Positions 21,233 to 29,373 of a stretch of 64,000 nucleotides of DNA are shown in pieces. Source of the DNA: Pseudoalteromonas undina (GTDB lineage Bacteria > Pseudomonadota > Gammaproteobacteria > Enterobacterales > Alteromonadaceae); assembly GCF_000238275.3 (NCBI RefSeq), contig NZ_AHCF03000003.1, forward strand, positions 248,001 to 312,000, written 5' to 3'. Numbering within the stretch: the stretch's first letter is position 1; each line of letters opens with the position of its first letter. The notes under the pieces were generated by a model. The model made no database searches, was not told the origin of the DNA, and saw only the letters and a program-made list of their open reading frames with translations. Made by a program: the position numbers and the translations under genes.

Positions 21233-21325
21233 GGAGAGGTGTCCGAGTGGCCGAAGGAGCTCCCCTGCTAAGGGAGTATAGAGTTTGTAGCTCTATCGAG
21301 GGTTCGAATCCCTCCCTCTCCACCA
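21233..21325 (+). tRNA. tRNA-Ser(GCT)
   Basis: The acceptor stem GGAGAGG pairs with CCTCTCC, and the anticodon loop CTGCTAA gives GCT. A long variable arm, typical of serine tRNA, and GGTTCGAATCC in the T arm are present, and CCA is encoded. The discriminator base appears to be A where serine tRNAs usually have G. Confidence 0.95.
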
Positions 21326-21360
21326 TTTTTTAAATGGCGAAATCTTGTAAATGTAAAGAT

Positions 21361-21437
21361 GGGCGCATAGCTCAGCTGGATAGAGTACCTGGCTACGAAC
21401 CAGGCGGTCGGAGGTTCGAATCCTCCTGCGCCCACCA
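21361..21437 (+). tRNA. tRNA-Arg(ACG), copy 1
   Basis: The acceptor stem GGGCGCA pairs with TGCGCCC, and the anticodon loop CTACGAA gives ACG. The T arm is GGAGGTTCGAATCCTCC and CCA is encoded. The length is 77 bases. It is identical to the two following copies. Confidence 0.97.
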
Positions 21438-21483
21438 CTCTTTACACACTCTGCTTAGAGTTAAAACAAGCAAAAATGAAAGT

Positions 21484-21560
21484 GGGCGCATAGCTCAGCT
21501 GGATAGAGTACCTGGCTACGAACCAGGCGGTCGGAGGTTCGAATCCTCCTGCGCCCACCA
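21484..21560 (+). tRNA. tRNA-Arg(ACG), copy 2
   Basis: Identical in sequence to copy 1 and 123 bases downstream of it. The spacer also resembles the next spacer, so the copies arose by tandem duplication. Confidence 0.97.
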
Positions 21561-21603
21561 CTTTCAACTCTCACTTAGAGTTTAAATAAGTAAATATGAA
21601 AGT

Positions 21604-21680
21604 GGGCGCATAGCTCAGCTGGATAGAGTACCTGGCTACGAACCAGGCGGTCGGAGGTTCGAATCCTCCTGCGCCCACCA
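21604..21680 (+). tRNA. tRNA-Arg(ACG), copy 3
   Basis: Identical to copies 1 and 2 and 120 bases after copy 2. A rho-independent terminator follows at 21713. Confidence 0.97.
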
Positions 21681-21712
21681 CTTTCTATTACTATTAAAGT
21701 TAATAGAAAAGA

Positions 21713-21738
21713 AACCGACGAAAGTCGGTTTTTTTATG
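21713..21738 (+). terminator. Terminator of the tRNA-Ser/tRNA-Arg operon
   Basis: AACCGAC and GTCGGTT pair around GAAA, followed by TTTTTT. Related hairpins recur at 21839 and 21965. Confidence 0.88.
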
Positions 21739-21751
21739 TCTGAAATAAAGT

Positions 21752-21826
21752 GAATATGGAAAAGTAGTAAGCTACGAACCAGACGGTCGGAGGTCCACTC
21801 TTACAAGACACGTCCTGCGCCCAGCA
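21752..21826 (+). pseudogene. Decayed tRNA-Arg-like copy 1
   Basis: The segment keeps GCTACGAACC, an altered variable loop (AGACGGTCGGAGGT) and an acceptor end GCGCCCAGCA. The 5' half is lost and about ten bases are inserted in the T-loop region (CACTCTTACAAGACACG), so no cloverleaf can form. It is followed by a copy of the terminator hairpin. Confidence 0.8.
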
Positions 21827-21838
21827 CTTTCATAAATA

Positions 21839-21866
21839 AGCCGACATTAAGTCGGTTTTTTTGTGC
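21839..21866 (+). terminator. Duplicate terminator hairpin after decayed tRNA copy 1
   Basis: CCGAC and GTCGG pair around ATTAA, followed by a T run. It has the same stem as the functional terminator at 21713 but a different loop. Confidence 0.75.
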
Positions 21867-21889
21867 CTAAAATAAAGTGAATATGGGAA

Positions 21890-21953
21890 AGTAGCTAGCT
21901 ACGAACCAGACGGTCAGAGGTTCACTCTTACAAGATACGTCCTGCGTCCACCT
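21890..21953 (+). pseudogene. Decayed tRNA-Arg-like copy 2
   Basis: It is close to decayed copy 1, sharing the same T-loop insertion (CACTCTTACAAGATACG), with the acceptor end further changed to TGCGTCCACCT. The shared insertion shows that the two decayed copies come from one already damaged unit. Confidence 0.8.
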
Positions 21954-21964
21954 CTTTCATAAAT

Positions 21965-21990
21965 AAGCCGACATTAAGTCGGTTTTTTTG
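21965..21990 (+). terminator. Duplicate terminator hairpin after decayed tRNA copy 2
   Basis: Same hairpin as at 21839 (CCGAC-ATTAA-GTCGG plus Ts), 127 bases further on. Confidence 0.75.
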
Positions 21991-22167
21991 TGCCTGAAAT
22001 TTGAGAAAGCTTTCAGGTATTAGTTAAACCCAATTATGCACACCGCTAAATTTTACATTCAGCCACTTTTCTAAAAGCGCAGCGCCTCTTAACCTCTTTG
22101 TGAATAACGGCTTTAAAAACTTAAATATACAAAGAACTTGCTTATATTAGCAGCGCAGCTTCTCATT

Positions 22168-22228
22168 CCTAAAACCTAAAACCTAAAACCTAAAACCTAA
22201 AACCTAAAACCTAAAACCTAAAACCTAA
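22168..22228. repeat. Tandem heptamer array, CCTAAAA x 8.7
   Basis: Eight perfect consecutive CCTAAAA units run from 22168 to 22223, followed by a partial unit CCTAA. It lies about 60 bases before the start of namZ, in its presumed promoter or leader region. There are no spacers, so it is not a CRISPR array. Confidence 0.98.
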
Positions 22229-22287
22229 GCTGCTCTTTAAACTCGGCTGTGTTATTTTGAACGTCTTGTTTAAAAGGATCTTGCTGT

Positions 22288-23463
22288 ATGTTTAAAACCG
22301 TATTTTTTATATTCTTATTTATTTTAAGCGTACTTTTTACTGTTACCGCACACGTAAATGAGGCTAAACATACAATCGCCGTAGGTGCAGAGCAGTTTGC
22401 TTTGTACTTACCGCAATTAAAAAATAAGCGTGTAGGGCTTGTGGTTAATCAAACTTCTGTAGTGGGGCAAACGCATTTAGTTGATAGCTTGCTGGCTAAA
22501 AACATCAATATTACTAAAATTTTTGCACCTGAGCATGGCTTTCGAGGCGATCATGACGCGGGAGCGTATGTTAAAAACGCCGTTGATAGCAAAACCGGCA
22601 TTCCACTGATTTCTATTTACGGTAAAAACAAAAAACCAAGCGCCAAGGTGCTAAGCGATGTTGATATCATTATTTTTGATATTCAAGATGTGGGCGTACG
22701 TTTTTATACTTACATTAGCTCTATGCATTACATGATGGAAGCAGCTGCTGAGCTAGGCGTTGAATTTATAGTACTAGATAGGCCAAACCCTAATATTAGC
22801 CACATTGACGGGCCAATTTTAGAGCCGCAGTTTAAATCGTTTGTGGGTATGCACCCAATCCCTGTACTGCATGGTATGACGGTAGGCGAGCTAGCTAAAA
22901 TGATCAAAGGCGAGGGCTGGCTAAATCAAGCGGCTGAGTTACAGCTGAGCGTCATTGCTGTTGATCATTACACCCGCACAACACCATATAGTTTGCCGGT
23001 AAAACCAAGCCCTAATTTACCCAACGATCAGTCAATAGCGCTTTATCCCTCGCTGTGCTTTTTTGAGGCAACCCCTGTTAGCATAGGTAGAGGTACCGAC
23101 TTTGCATTTCAGGTTATTGGTTATTCACCGATAGCACTTGGGGACTTTAGCTTTACCCCTCGCTCAATAAAAGGCGCAGCGCTTGACCCTAAATTTAAAA
23201 ACCAGATGGTGAAAGGGATTGATTTACGCCATAGTGATACCACTGGCTTAAACTTAAATTATTTAATTAATGCTTACCAGCAACTGACTCAGGCTAAACA
23301 GCCGTTTTTTGAACGTGCCGACTTTATGGATAAACTCGCAGGAACTGATCAGCTCAGGCTTGCCATAGAAGCGGGGCGATCAGCTGAGGAAATTAAACAA
23401 AGTTGGCAAGCGGGGCTTGAGCAATTTAAACAGCAAAGAGCGCCTTATTTGCTCTACCAATAA
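22288..23463 (+). CDS. namZ: Exo-beta-N-acetylmuramidase NamZ family (DUF1343)
   Basis: The 391-residue product has an N-terminal signal peptide (hydrophobic residues ~3-20) and a full NamZ/YbbC domain. Marks are VGLVVNQTSVV (residues ~49-59), FAPEHGFRGDHDAG, IFDIQDVGVRFYTYISSMHYMMEA, VLDRPNPN and VSIGRGTDFAFQ. Characterised members release MurNAc from the non-reducing ends of peptidoglycan fragments in the periplasm. An AAGGA site precedes the start. Only four bases separate it from the next gene, a serine hydrolase, which fits a cell-wall recycling operon. Confidence 0.9.
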   Translation: MFKTVFFIFLFILSVLFTVTAHVNEAKHTIAVGAEQFALYLPQLKNKRVGLVVNQTSVVGQTHLVDSLLAKNINITKIFAPEHGFRGDHDAGAYVKNAVDSKTGIPLISIYGKNKKPSAKVLSDVDIIIFDIQDVGVRFYTYISSMHYMMEAAAELGVEFIVLDRPNPNISHIDGPILEPQFKSFVGMHPIPVLHGMTVGELAKMIKGEGWLNQAAELQLSVIAVDHYTRTTPYSLPVKPSPNLPNDQSIALYPSLCFFEATPVSIGRGTDFAFQVIGYSPIALGDFSFTPRSIKGAALDPKFKNQMVKGIDLRHSDTTGLNLNYLINAYQQLTQAKQPFFERADFMDKLAGTDQLRLAIEAGRSAEEIKQSWQAGLEQFKQQRAPYLLYQ

Positions 23464-23467
23464 AGGA

Positions 23468-25132
23468 ATGGGTGTGTATTTAAATTTTTCCGTGTTAGCA
23501 AAGCGTACTTTTTTTAACGCGCTGACAATTGCGCTTTGCTTTATTATTACCGGTTGCAGTGGCGCAAGCAGTGCAATTAAATCTCAGCGCCCGTTTATTC
23601 CTAATCAAATACAAAGCCTCGCTCATGCTCAGGTGGTTGCCACCTTTCCTGAGTCCAACCCCAGCAGCAGAGAATATGTAAATAATCGTGGCACCTTTAA
23701 AGCGTATAAAGGGCGCGGAAAATTATTACTACAAAATGAAAGTGCCTTAAGTGCTGATATTTATATTAATAATAAAAAGTTAGCGCTTGATACCCTGCAA
23801 AAAAATACTGAGTATGCCTTTAATTTAGGGCAGTACACTCACAACGGAGTTAACACTTTTAAGGTTGATAACATTCAACCTGCTGACGGCAGTTTAACTC
23901 TGCGATTTGCCTTTGCTACTCTAAATAGCTCAGTGGCTAAAACCATTGATTTTAGTGCGGTAGATAAGCTAATAGAAAAAGATGTAAGTGCGGGCTTTCC
24001 TGGTGCGGTATTAGCGGTAATTAAAGCGGGTAAGATATTAAAATTAACCGCTTATGGTGATGCCAAGCAATATCAGCAAAATGACTTAATGTTGTTACGC
24101 CCAGAGCCCATGCAAACAAATACACTCTTTGATTTAGCCTCAAACACAAAAATATTTGCTACTAACTTTGCGTTAATGAAACTAGTAAGCGAAGGGCAAT
24201 TAAACATAAATAACAGAGTGAGTGATTACCTAACAGAATACCAAGGCGATGGACGAGAGCTGCGCCAAGTTAAAGACTTACTCACTCATAAAGCCGGTTA
24301 CCCACCGGTGTTTGATTTTCATCGAAAAGACACCCGCTATGGCGAAGCTTTTTTTTCACAAGCCAGCGACACCACTAAACAATTACTACTTACCAGCGTA
24401 CCACTAGCCAGTGAGCCAAGCGCTCAGCATGTTTACTCTGATATTGATTACATGATTTTAGGAGTTTTAATTGAGCGTATTAGCGGCCAACCGCTCGACG
24501 AATACCTAGAGCAGCATATTTACGCGCCTTTAAAGCTTAACAACACTTTATTTAACCCGCTTAAAAAAGGCTTTAATCGTCAGCAGTTTGCCGCCACGGA
24601 GCTAAGTGGAAATACCCGCGATGGCCGTATTCATTTTGATAATATTCGCACCAATGTATTGCAAGGGCAGGTACATGATGAGCGTGCTTTTTATTCACTT
24701 GATGGTGTAGCAGGTCATGCAGGACTATTTAGTAATGCCCCCGATTTAGCCGTTTTATGCCAAGTGTTACTCAACAAGGGCGGTTACGGCGATAAGCAAA
24801 TTTTTAATGCCAGTAGTTTGGCGCAGTTTTTAACCCCACAAAGTACCGATGAAACCTACGGCTTAGGCTTTCGTCTTGCAGGAAATAATCAAGCGCGGCG
24901 CTGGCACTTTGGCCCGTATGCCAGCCCACAAGCTTATGGACACACAGGTTGGACTGGCACAGTAACTGTGATTGATCCCGCTTACGATTTAGCCATCATC
25001 TTACTTACCAATGCACGCCATTCACCAATTAAAGGTAGTGAAAAACGTTATCAGTTTGTAGGTAAAAACTATGAAACAGCTCAATATGGTTCTATTGTTT
25101 CATTAATTTATGAGGCGCTGTTAAATCAGTAA
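23468..25132 (+). CDS. Beta-lactamase-fold serine hydrolase lipoprotein (YfeW/class C type)
   Basis: The ~554-residue product has a lipoprotein signal with lipobox ITGC (Cys30). An unassigned N-terminal region of about 140 residues precedes a class-C-type serine hydrolase domain. Visible motifs are Ser-Asn-Thr-Lys (SxxK, residues 225-228), the Tyr of VYSDIDY and HTGWTG in place of KTG. It probably acts as a DD-peptidase or muropeptide esterase at the envelope; E. coli YfeW (PBP4B) is the nearest relative I recognise. AAAGGA directly abuts ATG 23468, so GTG 23474 with better spacing is a likely alternative start. Confidence 0.83.
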   Translation: MGVYLNFSVLAKRTFFNALTIALCFIITGCSGASSAIKSQRPFIPNQIQSLAHAQVVATFPESNPSSREYVNNRGTFKAYKGRGKLLLQNESALSADIYINNKKLALDTLQKNTEYAFNLGQYTHNGVNTFKVDNIQPADGSLTLRFAFATLNSSVAKTIDFSAVDKLIEKDVSAGFPGAVLAVIKAGKILKLTAYGDAKQYQQNDLMLLRPEPMQTNTLFDLASNTKIFATNFALMKLVSEGQLNINNRVSDYLTEYQGDGRELRQVKDLLTHKAGYPPVFDFHRKDTRYGEAFFSQASDTTKQLLLTSVPLASEPSAQHVYSDIDYMILGVLIERISGQPLDEYLEQHIYAPLKLNNTLFNPLKKGFNRQQFAATELSGNTRDGRIHFDNIRTNVLQGQVHDERAFYSLDGVAGHAGLFSNAPDLAVLCQVLLNKGGYGDKQIFNASSLAQFLTPQSTDETYGLGFRLAGNNQARRWHFGPYASPQAYGHTGWTGTVTVIDPAYDLAIILLTNARHSPIKGSEKRYQFVGKNYETAQYGSIVSLIYEALLNQ

Positions 25133-25239
25133 ACTCAGTGAGTGACTTAATGGTGTAAATCTATTAAGTTAACTGCTTACTATTAACTAACCAAGGCTGT
25201 TAAAGCCGCGTTTATTATAAAAATTAAAAAGGTTTGTTT

Positions 25240-26616
25240 ATGCATTGGTATTCTATTTTGCCACCGCTGATTGCCATTATTATTGTGTTTTGGCGCAAAG
25301 AAGTCATTATGGCACTGCTTGTTGCGGTAATTTCATCGGAATTTTTACTTGCCCTACAAGGTGAAGGAAATAGCGTATTTACTACGTTTTTAAATAGCAT
25401 TGAGCGCATAGTTGCTGTGGCCAGTTCCCCCGGTAATACCCGTATTCTCATATTTAGTATTTTAATAGGTGCCTTACTTGCCTATATTCGCGAGTCTGGC
25501 GGTGTTGCTGCTACCGTTAATTTACTAATGAACAAAGGCGTTGCTAAAAGTAAGCGCCAAGTGGGCTTTTTAACTATGTTTACCGGCGTTGCGGTATTTA
25601 TAGAGTCAAACTTAAGTGTGCTTACCTCGGGTATTTTATCTCGCGGCCTGTTCGACAAATTTAAAATGAGCCGCGCGCGTTTAGCTTACATAATCGATAG
25701 CACCAGCGCCCCTGTGTGTATTTTAATTTTATTAAATGGCTGGGGTGCATTTGTACTGGGCTTGTTAGGTAATTACGAATTAGGCGAGTCGGCGGTATCG
25801 GTATTGTGGGGCAGTGTAGGCTATAATTTTTACGCCATAATCACCTTGGTTATTGTTTTTTATACCATTGCCTTTGATAAAGTACATGGCCCAATGAAAG
25901 TAGCCGAGCAAAAACTAGAGCTACAAACAACCGAGCTAAAAGAAGAAGTAAAAGGTTCTAAAGCACGCTTTATGTTGGTGCCATTACTTACGCTGATTGT
26001 GAGCATGGTCGGTTTTATGTTTTACACTGGTAACGGCGTACTTGCCGAGGGCAGTGGTTCAAAATCGGTATTGTATGCCACGGTGTTGGCTATTGTTGTG
26101 GCCTATTGTTTAATGATTAGTTCGCGCCAGTTTACCCACCACCAATTAGTCGATACTGGCTTTAAAGGCATGGGCGAATTACTCCCGCTGGTAAGTATTG
26201 TATTGCTCTCACTCACCTTGGGCGCAAGCTTAAAAGAGCTAGGTACAGGGGTGTTCGTGGCATCTTTGGTTGGCGATTACTTACCAATATATTTAATAGT
26301 GCCAGTACTGTTTTTAACCGGTGCGGTTATGTCGTTTACTACAGGTACATCGTGGGGCACATTTGCCATACTTATCCCCATTGGCGTACCGCTTATTCAA
26401 GCGCTTGGTTTACCGCCATCGCTGGTGGTAGGCGCTATTTTAGGTGGTGGGATATTTGGCGATCACTGCTCCCCTATATCCGACACCAGCGCAGTATCGG
26501 CCATCGCCTCAGGTTGTGATTTACTCACCCACGTTAAAACCCAATTACCTTATGCGTTAGTGGGCGGCGGCCTAACGTTTGTAGCTTACTTAGTAACGAG
26601 CTTAATTGTTTTGTAG
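25240..26616 (+). CDS. NhaC-type Na+/H+ antiporter family transporter
   Basis: The 458-residue inner-membrane protein has about eleven hydrophobic segments and the PF03553-type signature near the end (TTGTSWGTFAILIPIGVPL, then GGGIFGDHCSPISDTSAVSA). Family members exchange Na+ or carry small organic solutes with H+ or Na+. I start at ATG 25240, preceded by AAAAAGG; a TTG two codons upstream is unlikely. Its position after namZ and the serine hydrolase suggests uptake of a cell-wall product, but this is inference. The last 546 bases are duplicated at 28728-29273. Confidence 0.85.
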   Translation: MHWYSILPPLIAIIIVFWRKEVIMALLVAVISSEFLLALQGEGNSVFTTFLNSIERIVAVASSPGNTRILIFSILIGALLAYIRESGGVAATVNLLMNKGVAKSKRQVGFLTMFTGVAVFIESNLSVLTSGILSRGLFDKFKMSRARLAYIIDSTSAPVCILILLNGWGAFVLGLLGNYELGESAVSVLWGSVGYNFYAIITLVIVFYTIAFDKVHGPMKVAEQKLELQTTELKEEVKGSKARFMLVPLLTLIVSMVGFMFYTGNGVLAEGSGSKSVLYATVLAIVVAYCLMISSRQFTHHQLVDTGFKGMGELLPLVSIVLLSLTLGASLKELGTGVFVASLVGDYLPIYLIVPVLFLTGAVMSFTTGTSWGTFAILIPIGVPLIQALGLPPSLVVGAILGGGIFGDHCSPISDTSAVSAIASGCDLLTHVKTQLPYALVGGGLTFVAYLVTSLIVL

Positions 26617-26643
26617 GTTGGCTAGAGCGTAGCGAAACCCAAC
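26613..26643. repeat. Short palindromic intergenic motif, copy 1
   Basis: GTAGGTTGG followed by CGAAACCCAAC, overlapping the transporter stop. The same motif recurs at 29343-29373 after the truncated copy. Confidence 0.5.
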
Positions 26644-26657
26644 AAAGTGAGTGAGTT

Positions 26658-26688
26658 TAAAGCCTGCAAATATGCAGGCTTTTTTGTT
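26658..26688 (+). terminator. Rho-independent terminator after the transporter
   Basis: AGCCTGCA and TGCAGGCT pair around AATA, followed by TTTTT. Confidence 0.85.
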
Positions 26689-26713
26689 TGTCATAGCAGC
26701 AATAACACAGCAC

Positions 26714-27451
26714 TCACTGATGAATTAACTTTTTATATTTGGCGGGAGTTATTTGCAAAATGGCATTGAATTCATTGTTTAGATGGGATTGATCAGCAAA
26801 ACCGCATTCAAGAGCGAGTTGTGCCAAACTTAGCAGTGGGTTTTCTTTTATCAATTTTTTGGCCTGCCTGACTCTGTAAATACGTGCTAAGTGTTTGGCG
26901 GTAATGCCGCAGGTATTTTTAACGTAACGCTCTAATTGCCGTCTGCCTTTTGGGCTATCATCGTAAGCAGTAGTAAGTGGAGTAAGATTGATTATTTTAT
27001 GGATCAGTGTTCGTGTATGCTCAATAGTATGATGATGTACTTCTGGTGCATTGAAGTGTACTGATAATAAATCAATAAATGAATCTAAACTCGCATGTTG
27101 ATTAAGCGCTTGTGCAATACCCGTTAAAGTGGTTGGGGCAACAAGGGAATGATTAACCTTTTTTAGGTGAGCAAGCCCTGCGGGCTTAAACCTGATCCCA
27201 CAAAAAATGGAGCCTGCAGTAAATGTCACTTTTTCTGATTGAGTTGATATGGTTTGCATGGAATAGGGGAGATTTAATGGTTTGCCAGCTAAGTTAAGCT
27301 GCCCAGAAATTAAAAATATCACCCCTTGGGCACCATCGCAGGGGAGCCAGCTCTCACCTGAAAATTGGGCGCGAGCAAACCAAAGTGCTTGTACATAATT
27401 TGCGATATTGCCCGTTGGACTATAAAGCTCAAGTAATAGTTTATCGTTCAT
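26714..27451 (-). CDS. AraC-family transcriptional regulator
   Basis: The 245-residue regulator has an N-terminal sensor region of the DUF6597 kind (LPCDGAQGVIFLISG at ~35-49) and a C-terminal AraC helix-turn-helix pair (SLAQLALECGFADQSHLNNEFNAILQITPAKYKK). I start at ATG 27451, which overlaps the upstream AhpD-like gene by 11 bases. The two are probably co-transcribed and translationally coupled, and the regulator may control that operon. The ligand is unknown. Confidence 0.85.
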   Translation of the reverse strand: MNDKLLLELYSPTGNIANYVQALWFARAQFSGESWLPCDGAQGVIFLISGQLNLAGKPLNLPYSMQTISTQSEKVTFTAGSIFCGIRFKPAGLAHLKKVNHSLVAPTTLTGIAQALNQHASLDSFIDLLSVHFNAPEVHHHTIEHTRTLIHKIINLTPLTTAYDDSPKGRRQLERYVKNTCGITAKHLARIYRVRQAKKLIKENPLLSLAQLALECGFADQSHLNNEFNAILQITPAKYKKLIHQ

Positions 27452-27890
27452 TAAACTCAACAGTCGGTTTAAACATTTTCACCATGCGATTCCAGCTATT
27501 TATAGCATTGATTGCCACTGTGAGGGTAACTAAATTTGGTTGATCAAATAACTCGGCAAGAACAAGATAAAAGTCATCATCAATGTTCTGTGACAAGGTT
27601 AACTTTTCGCAAAGCGCTAATGCAGCACGCTCTTTCTTGTTATAAAGAGGCGTGTCTTGCCACGCATTGAGGGCAATAATACGGTTAATACTTTCGCCAT
27701 ACTCCAGCGCTTGTTTGCTATGCATTGCTAAGCAATACGCACATTGGTTTAACTGTGATGTTCTTAGTTTTAGCAGCTCCCAAATTGTTAATCCAAAGCT
27801 TGCTTCGACTTTCCGTTTGATCAGTGCTTCTTGCTTAATCAAGTAGGTCATTAACTCGGGTTCAACTGTATAGTAATTAGCTCTTTGCAT
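27441..27890 (-). CDS. Carboxymuconolactone decarboxylase / AhpD-like protein
   Basis: The 149-residue all-helical protein carries the AhpD-type redox motif CAYCLAMH (CxxCxxxH, residues ~52-59) after a conserved helix (ELLKLRTSQLNQ). Such proteins act as thiol-dependent peroxide or alkylhydroperoxidase partners; the true substrate is unknown. The gene overlaps the start of the AraC-type regulator by 11 bases. Confidence 0.85.
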   Translation of the reverse strand: MQRANYYTVEPELMTYLIKQEALIKRKVEASFGLTIWELLKLRTSQLNQCAYCLAMHSKQALEYGESINRIIALNAWQDTPLYNKKERAALALCEKLTLSQNIDDDFYLVLAELFDQPNLVTLTVAINAINSWNRMVKMFKPTVEFNER

Positions 27891-28727
27891 AATCGTTCCT
27901 AATAGATAAATAACAGTTATCTAGTTTAGTGACGAGTAAATAAAAATAATTGCAAAAAAGCGACTTTCGCTAATAAGTTAATGGTAAAAAAGCTCTGGCA
28001 ATAGCAAGGATCAGTGTATTAGTTTCTAAAGCTTACCCTTTGGCTCTATATGGTAAATACCTATGGCGTCGATCCCAAGATACAAATCACCATTTGGGTG
28101 GCTAGAGTACAACGATAAAATCACTAGGGGATTGTTTAAATTGTAGGAGGAGTAAAAGCGAATTTCACCACTGAGGGCACAGAGGCGCTTCGCTGCACAG
28201 AGGTTAAATATTGGTAGTAGGAGACGGCTTTAGCCACGAAGGGTTTAACACCCGTGATAGATTGACCATCTTAGGTACTGAGCTTTCTAGCGCGTGTTAC
28301 TAACTGTGTAAAAACCTTATTCAAGGTTTTTTCGCGCTGGCGACTACAGCCAAAGAGGGGCTGCCGCTGGCCCCTCTCTGGACTCTCCCAGCGCCACCCG
28401 AGCATCACACTTAATCCTTCAAAACATAATTGATGTGAACGTAAACGGCGAAGATACGCCAACTTACACATCCTGTACGCTCCCCAGTTCGGCCATCCAT
28501 GGCCTCTCGTTCAAAGCTACGCTTTTCACCCATGGCCTAGTTTCGCCTTAACGCGCATTGCCTACATGGATGTAGGTACTTAGGATTTGTCGGGAACAAA
28601 ATCCTGCCATGCGCGATATTACTCATCAATTACTTATTTTCTGGACGTGATGACGGGGGAAGGGTGTTAAACGTGAGGTTGGTGTTTGGTCTTGGCAAGA
28701 TGCAAGACCTGACCCTATGCATTTCTT
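27891..28727. other. Long non-coding region with nested hairpins
   Basis: The 837 bases hold no convincing gene. Between about 28310 and 28640 they contain a run of hairpins. AAAAACCTT/AAGGTTTTT sits at 28311. A two-level structure follows: outer GCGCTGG/CCAGCGC (28334-28340 with 28388-28394) and inner AGAGGGGC/GCCCCTCT (28354-28361 with 28370-28377). Palindromes GGCCATCCATGGCC and CCTACATGGATGTAGG lie near 28491 and 28560. A 66-codon minus-strand frame (28271-28471) runs through the structured part and is probably not a gene. It looks like a mosaic intergenic repeat. Confidence 0.55.
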
Positions 28728-29273
28728 TTGTATGCTACGGTGTTGGCTATTGTTGTAGCCTATTGTTTAATGATTGGATCGCGCCAGTTTACCCACCACC
28801 AATTAGTCGATACCGGCTTTAAAGGCATGGGCGAATTACTCCCACTGGTAAGTATTGTATTGCTCTCGCTCACCTTAGGCGCAAGCTTAAAAGAGCTAGG
28901 TACAGGCGTGTTTGTGGCATCTTTGGTTGGCGATTACTTACCGATATATTTAATAGTGCCAGTGCTGTTTTTAACCGGTGCGGTTATGTCGTTTACTACA
29001 GGTACATCGTGGGGCACATTTGCCATACTTATCCCCATTGGCGTACCGCTTATTCAAGCGCTTGGTTTACCGCCATCGCTGGTGGTAGGCGCTATTTTAG
29101 GTGGCGGGATATTTGGCGATCATTGTTCCCCTATATCCGACACCAGCGCAGTATCGGCCATCGCCTCAGGTTGTGATTTACTCACCCACGTTAAAACCCA
29201 GTTACCTTATGCGTTAGTAGGCGGCGGCCTTACGTTTGTAGCGTACCTAGTAACGAGCTTAATTGTGTTATAA
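28728..29273 (+). pseudogene. Truncated duplicate of the NhaC-type transporter 3' end
   Basis: This segment aligns without gaps to 26071-26616, the last 181 codons and stop of the intact transporter. By direct comparison there are 23 base differences in 546; only one changes a residue (Ser to Gly), and the stop changed from TAG to TAA. Similarity begins abruptly at TTGTATGC and ends at the stop codon. The N-terminal ~277 residues, start codon and ribosome site are missing, so it is a gene remnant. The near-absence of amino-acid changes suggests divergence as a working gene before truncation. Confidence 0.93.
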
Positions 29274-29306
29274 ACACATTTCAGAGCAAGACAGTTCCAA
29301 ACATTC

Positions 29307-29335
29307 AAAAGCCTGCTTAATCGCAGGCTTTTTTA
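29307..29335 (+). terminator. Rho-independent terminator after the truncated transporter copy
   Basis: GCCTGC and GCAGGC pair around TTAATC, followed by TTTTTT. It resembles the terminator after the intact gene (26658). Confidence 0.8.
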
Positions 29336-29342
29336 TTTACAC

Positions 29343-29373
29343 GTAGGTTGGGTTGAGTGACACGAAACCCAAC
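29343..29373. repeat. Short palindromic intergenic motif, copy 2
   Basis: GTTGGGTT and AAACCCAAC can pair around a short loop. It is the same motif as at 26613-26643. Confidence 0.5.

Noticed and set aside
21145..21585. Two open frames of 62 and 83 codons
   Set aside because: They run through the tRNA-Ser and tRNA-Arg genes; the repeated peptide is just the duplicated tRNA sequence translated.
22168..22228. CRISPR array
   Set aside because: The 7-base units are contiguous without spacers and no cas genes are present.
28271..28471. 66-codon minus-strand frame in the hairpin-rich stretch
   Set aside because: No ribosome site, and the frame coincides with inverted repeats; it looks like a translated repeat.
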